Of a DNA stretch of 64,000 nucleotides, positions 63,402 to 64,000 are shown piece by piece. How positions within the stretch are numbered: position 1 is the first letter of the stretch; every line of letters starts with the position of its first letter. The notes under the pieces are model-generated. The model had not been told where the DNA came from. It did not search any database and saw only the letters and a program-made list of their open reading frames with translations. Source of the DNA: an uncultured Pelagibacteraceae bacterium (GTDB lineage Bacteria > Pseudomonadota > Alphaproteobacteria > Pelagibacterales > Pelagibacteraceae); NCBI GenBank assembly GCA_902622795.1, contig CACNRD010000001.1:124001-188000 (forward strand). The letters are read 5' to 3'. The translations under genes and the position numbers were made by a program.

Positions 63402-64000
63402 ATGTTGTATTTATAAAGAAAAAATAAATAGAAGAGGTTACTAAAAAAATTGAACTTACTTGGTGTACAGCAGCAATATAAATTTGCGCACCAAGTATTA
63501 TTGTAAAAATTCCTAAAATAATCTGTAAAATTATAAAAAATCCTAAAATATTAACTGATTTATATAGTTTATTTATTTTATTTTTATAGACTTTAAAAAA
63601 TATAAATACATAAAAAAATCCAATTACATATGCAAGGTTCCTATGGATAAATTGAACTAATGAAGGATCACTAAAAACAGACAATTTAAATAAATTTTCA
63701 ATTTTATTATCATTCGGAAAATAAGTGCTTCCCATAAGAGGCCAAGAATTATAAATTTTACCTGCATCCATTCCAGATACAAATGCACCAATAACAATTT
63801 GAATTAAAATTAATACCAAAAATATAAATGGAATTATTGAATTTATTCCACCTGAAATGTATTTGTAATTTTGATATTTTAAATAATTCCAAAAAATTAA
63901 TGATAAAATCAAAAAAGCAATTAATAAATGAATAGATAATCTAAAATGACTAACGTCTACCCTATCAACTAAACCACTGCTAACCATATACCAACCAATA
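63394..64000 (-). CDS. ctaA: Heme A synthase CtaA/COX15 (N-terminal part outside window)
   Basis: Membrane enzyme oxidising heme O to heme A for cytochrome c oxidase. Visible are the IGWYMVSSGL block (encoded at the very end of the window), VSHFRLSIHLLIAFLI with a heme-ligand His, VIGAFVSGMDAGKIYNSWPLMG, LVQFIHRNLAYVIGF and IAAVHQVSSIFLVTS with further histidines, typical of the COX15 type 2 group. About 200 C-terminal residues are present; the frame continues past 64000. Confidence 0.93.
   Translation of the reverse strand, partial: IGWYMVSSGLVDRVDVSHFRLSIHLLIAFLILSLIFWNYLKYQNYKYISGGINSIIPFIFLVLILIQIVIGAFVSGMDAGKIYNSWPLMGSTYFPNDNKIENLFKLSVFSDPSLVQFIHRNLAYVIGFFYVFIFFKVYKNKINKLYKSVNILGFFIILQIILGIFTIILGAQIYIAAVHQVSSIFLVTSSIYFFFINTTSN

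Overview
The window is a strongly AT-rich, gene-dense piece of an alphaproteobacterial chromosome that looks like SAR11 (Candidatus Pelagibacter or a close relative). Grounds: very low GC, lysine/asparagine-rich proteins, intergenic gaps of a few bases or overlapping stop/start codons, alphaproteobacterial gene order (argS-nagZ-scpA-scpB-tatABC-serS, recG-sdhE, mltB-rlpA-dac-tmk-holB-metG-tatD, rplM-rpsI-argC) and a tandem SAM-II/SAM-V riboswitch arrangement reported from marine SAR11 bacteria. This assignment is inference; no rRNA or marker search was possible.

Layout. 1-7336: the end of a phosphate uptake and sensing operon (pstA-pstB-phoU-phoB), a SixA-like phosphatase on the other strand, and the polyphosphate pair ppk-ppx. 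7340-9933: a lysine-rich ORF, a probable small RNA ending in a perfect terminator, then a minus-strand group with a Nudix hydrolase, an arsenic-type aquaporin, ArsC and two small membrane proteins. 9976-13087: a zinc regulon, znuA facing znuCB-zur, with two Zur-like palindromes between them. 13087-26003: an Ldh2-family reductase, xthA-erpA, then a long plus-strand run (dgt, argS, nagZ, scpAB, tatABC, serS, yajC, secDF). 26005-34805: a PuuD-like membrane protein and uvrA (minus), then ssb-gyrA-coaD-ppi-tgt (plus). 34889-49123: tRNA-Lys, an M48 protease, DUF502, recG, sdhE, tRNA-Ser, rarD and a cell-wall/replication/translation operon, then glutathione peroxidase and nhaA. 49128-52158: zinc-ribbon protein, tRNA-Pro, an NDUFS4-like complex I subunit, an SbmA/BacA-like transporter, glpX and tRNA-Glu.

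52159-56632 is the accessory part: a GIY-YIG protein, a double-domain glycosyltransferase, a lone tyrosine recombinase, a 56-residue membrane protein and a minimal MGMT, followed by the only gene-free stretch over 300 bases (56173-56632). The recombinase gene is bracketed by a perfect 32-base A/T palindrome at its 3' end and a long dyad at its start codon whose centre (GATAA-7-TTATC) resembles a Xer/dif crossover site. 56633-64000 returns to core genes: two transporters, hom, a small lipoprotein, argC, rpsI-rplM on the minus strand, metY on the plus strand under the SAM-II/SAM-V pair, and the 3' part of ctaA.

Working together: the left end couples phosphate import, PhoB signalling and polyphosphate storage; the zinc block is a self-contained Zur circuit; hom (homoserine) and metY (homocysteine from an activated homoserine) lie a few kilobases apart, with metY apparently controlled by S-adenosylmethionine. 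The most promising non-routine signals are the recombinase dyad, the tandem riboswitch, the small RNA candidate at about 7680-7768 and the ArsC/aquaporin mini-cluster.
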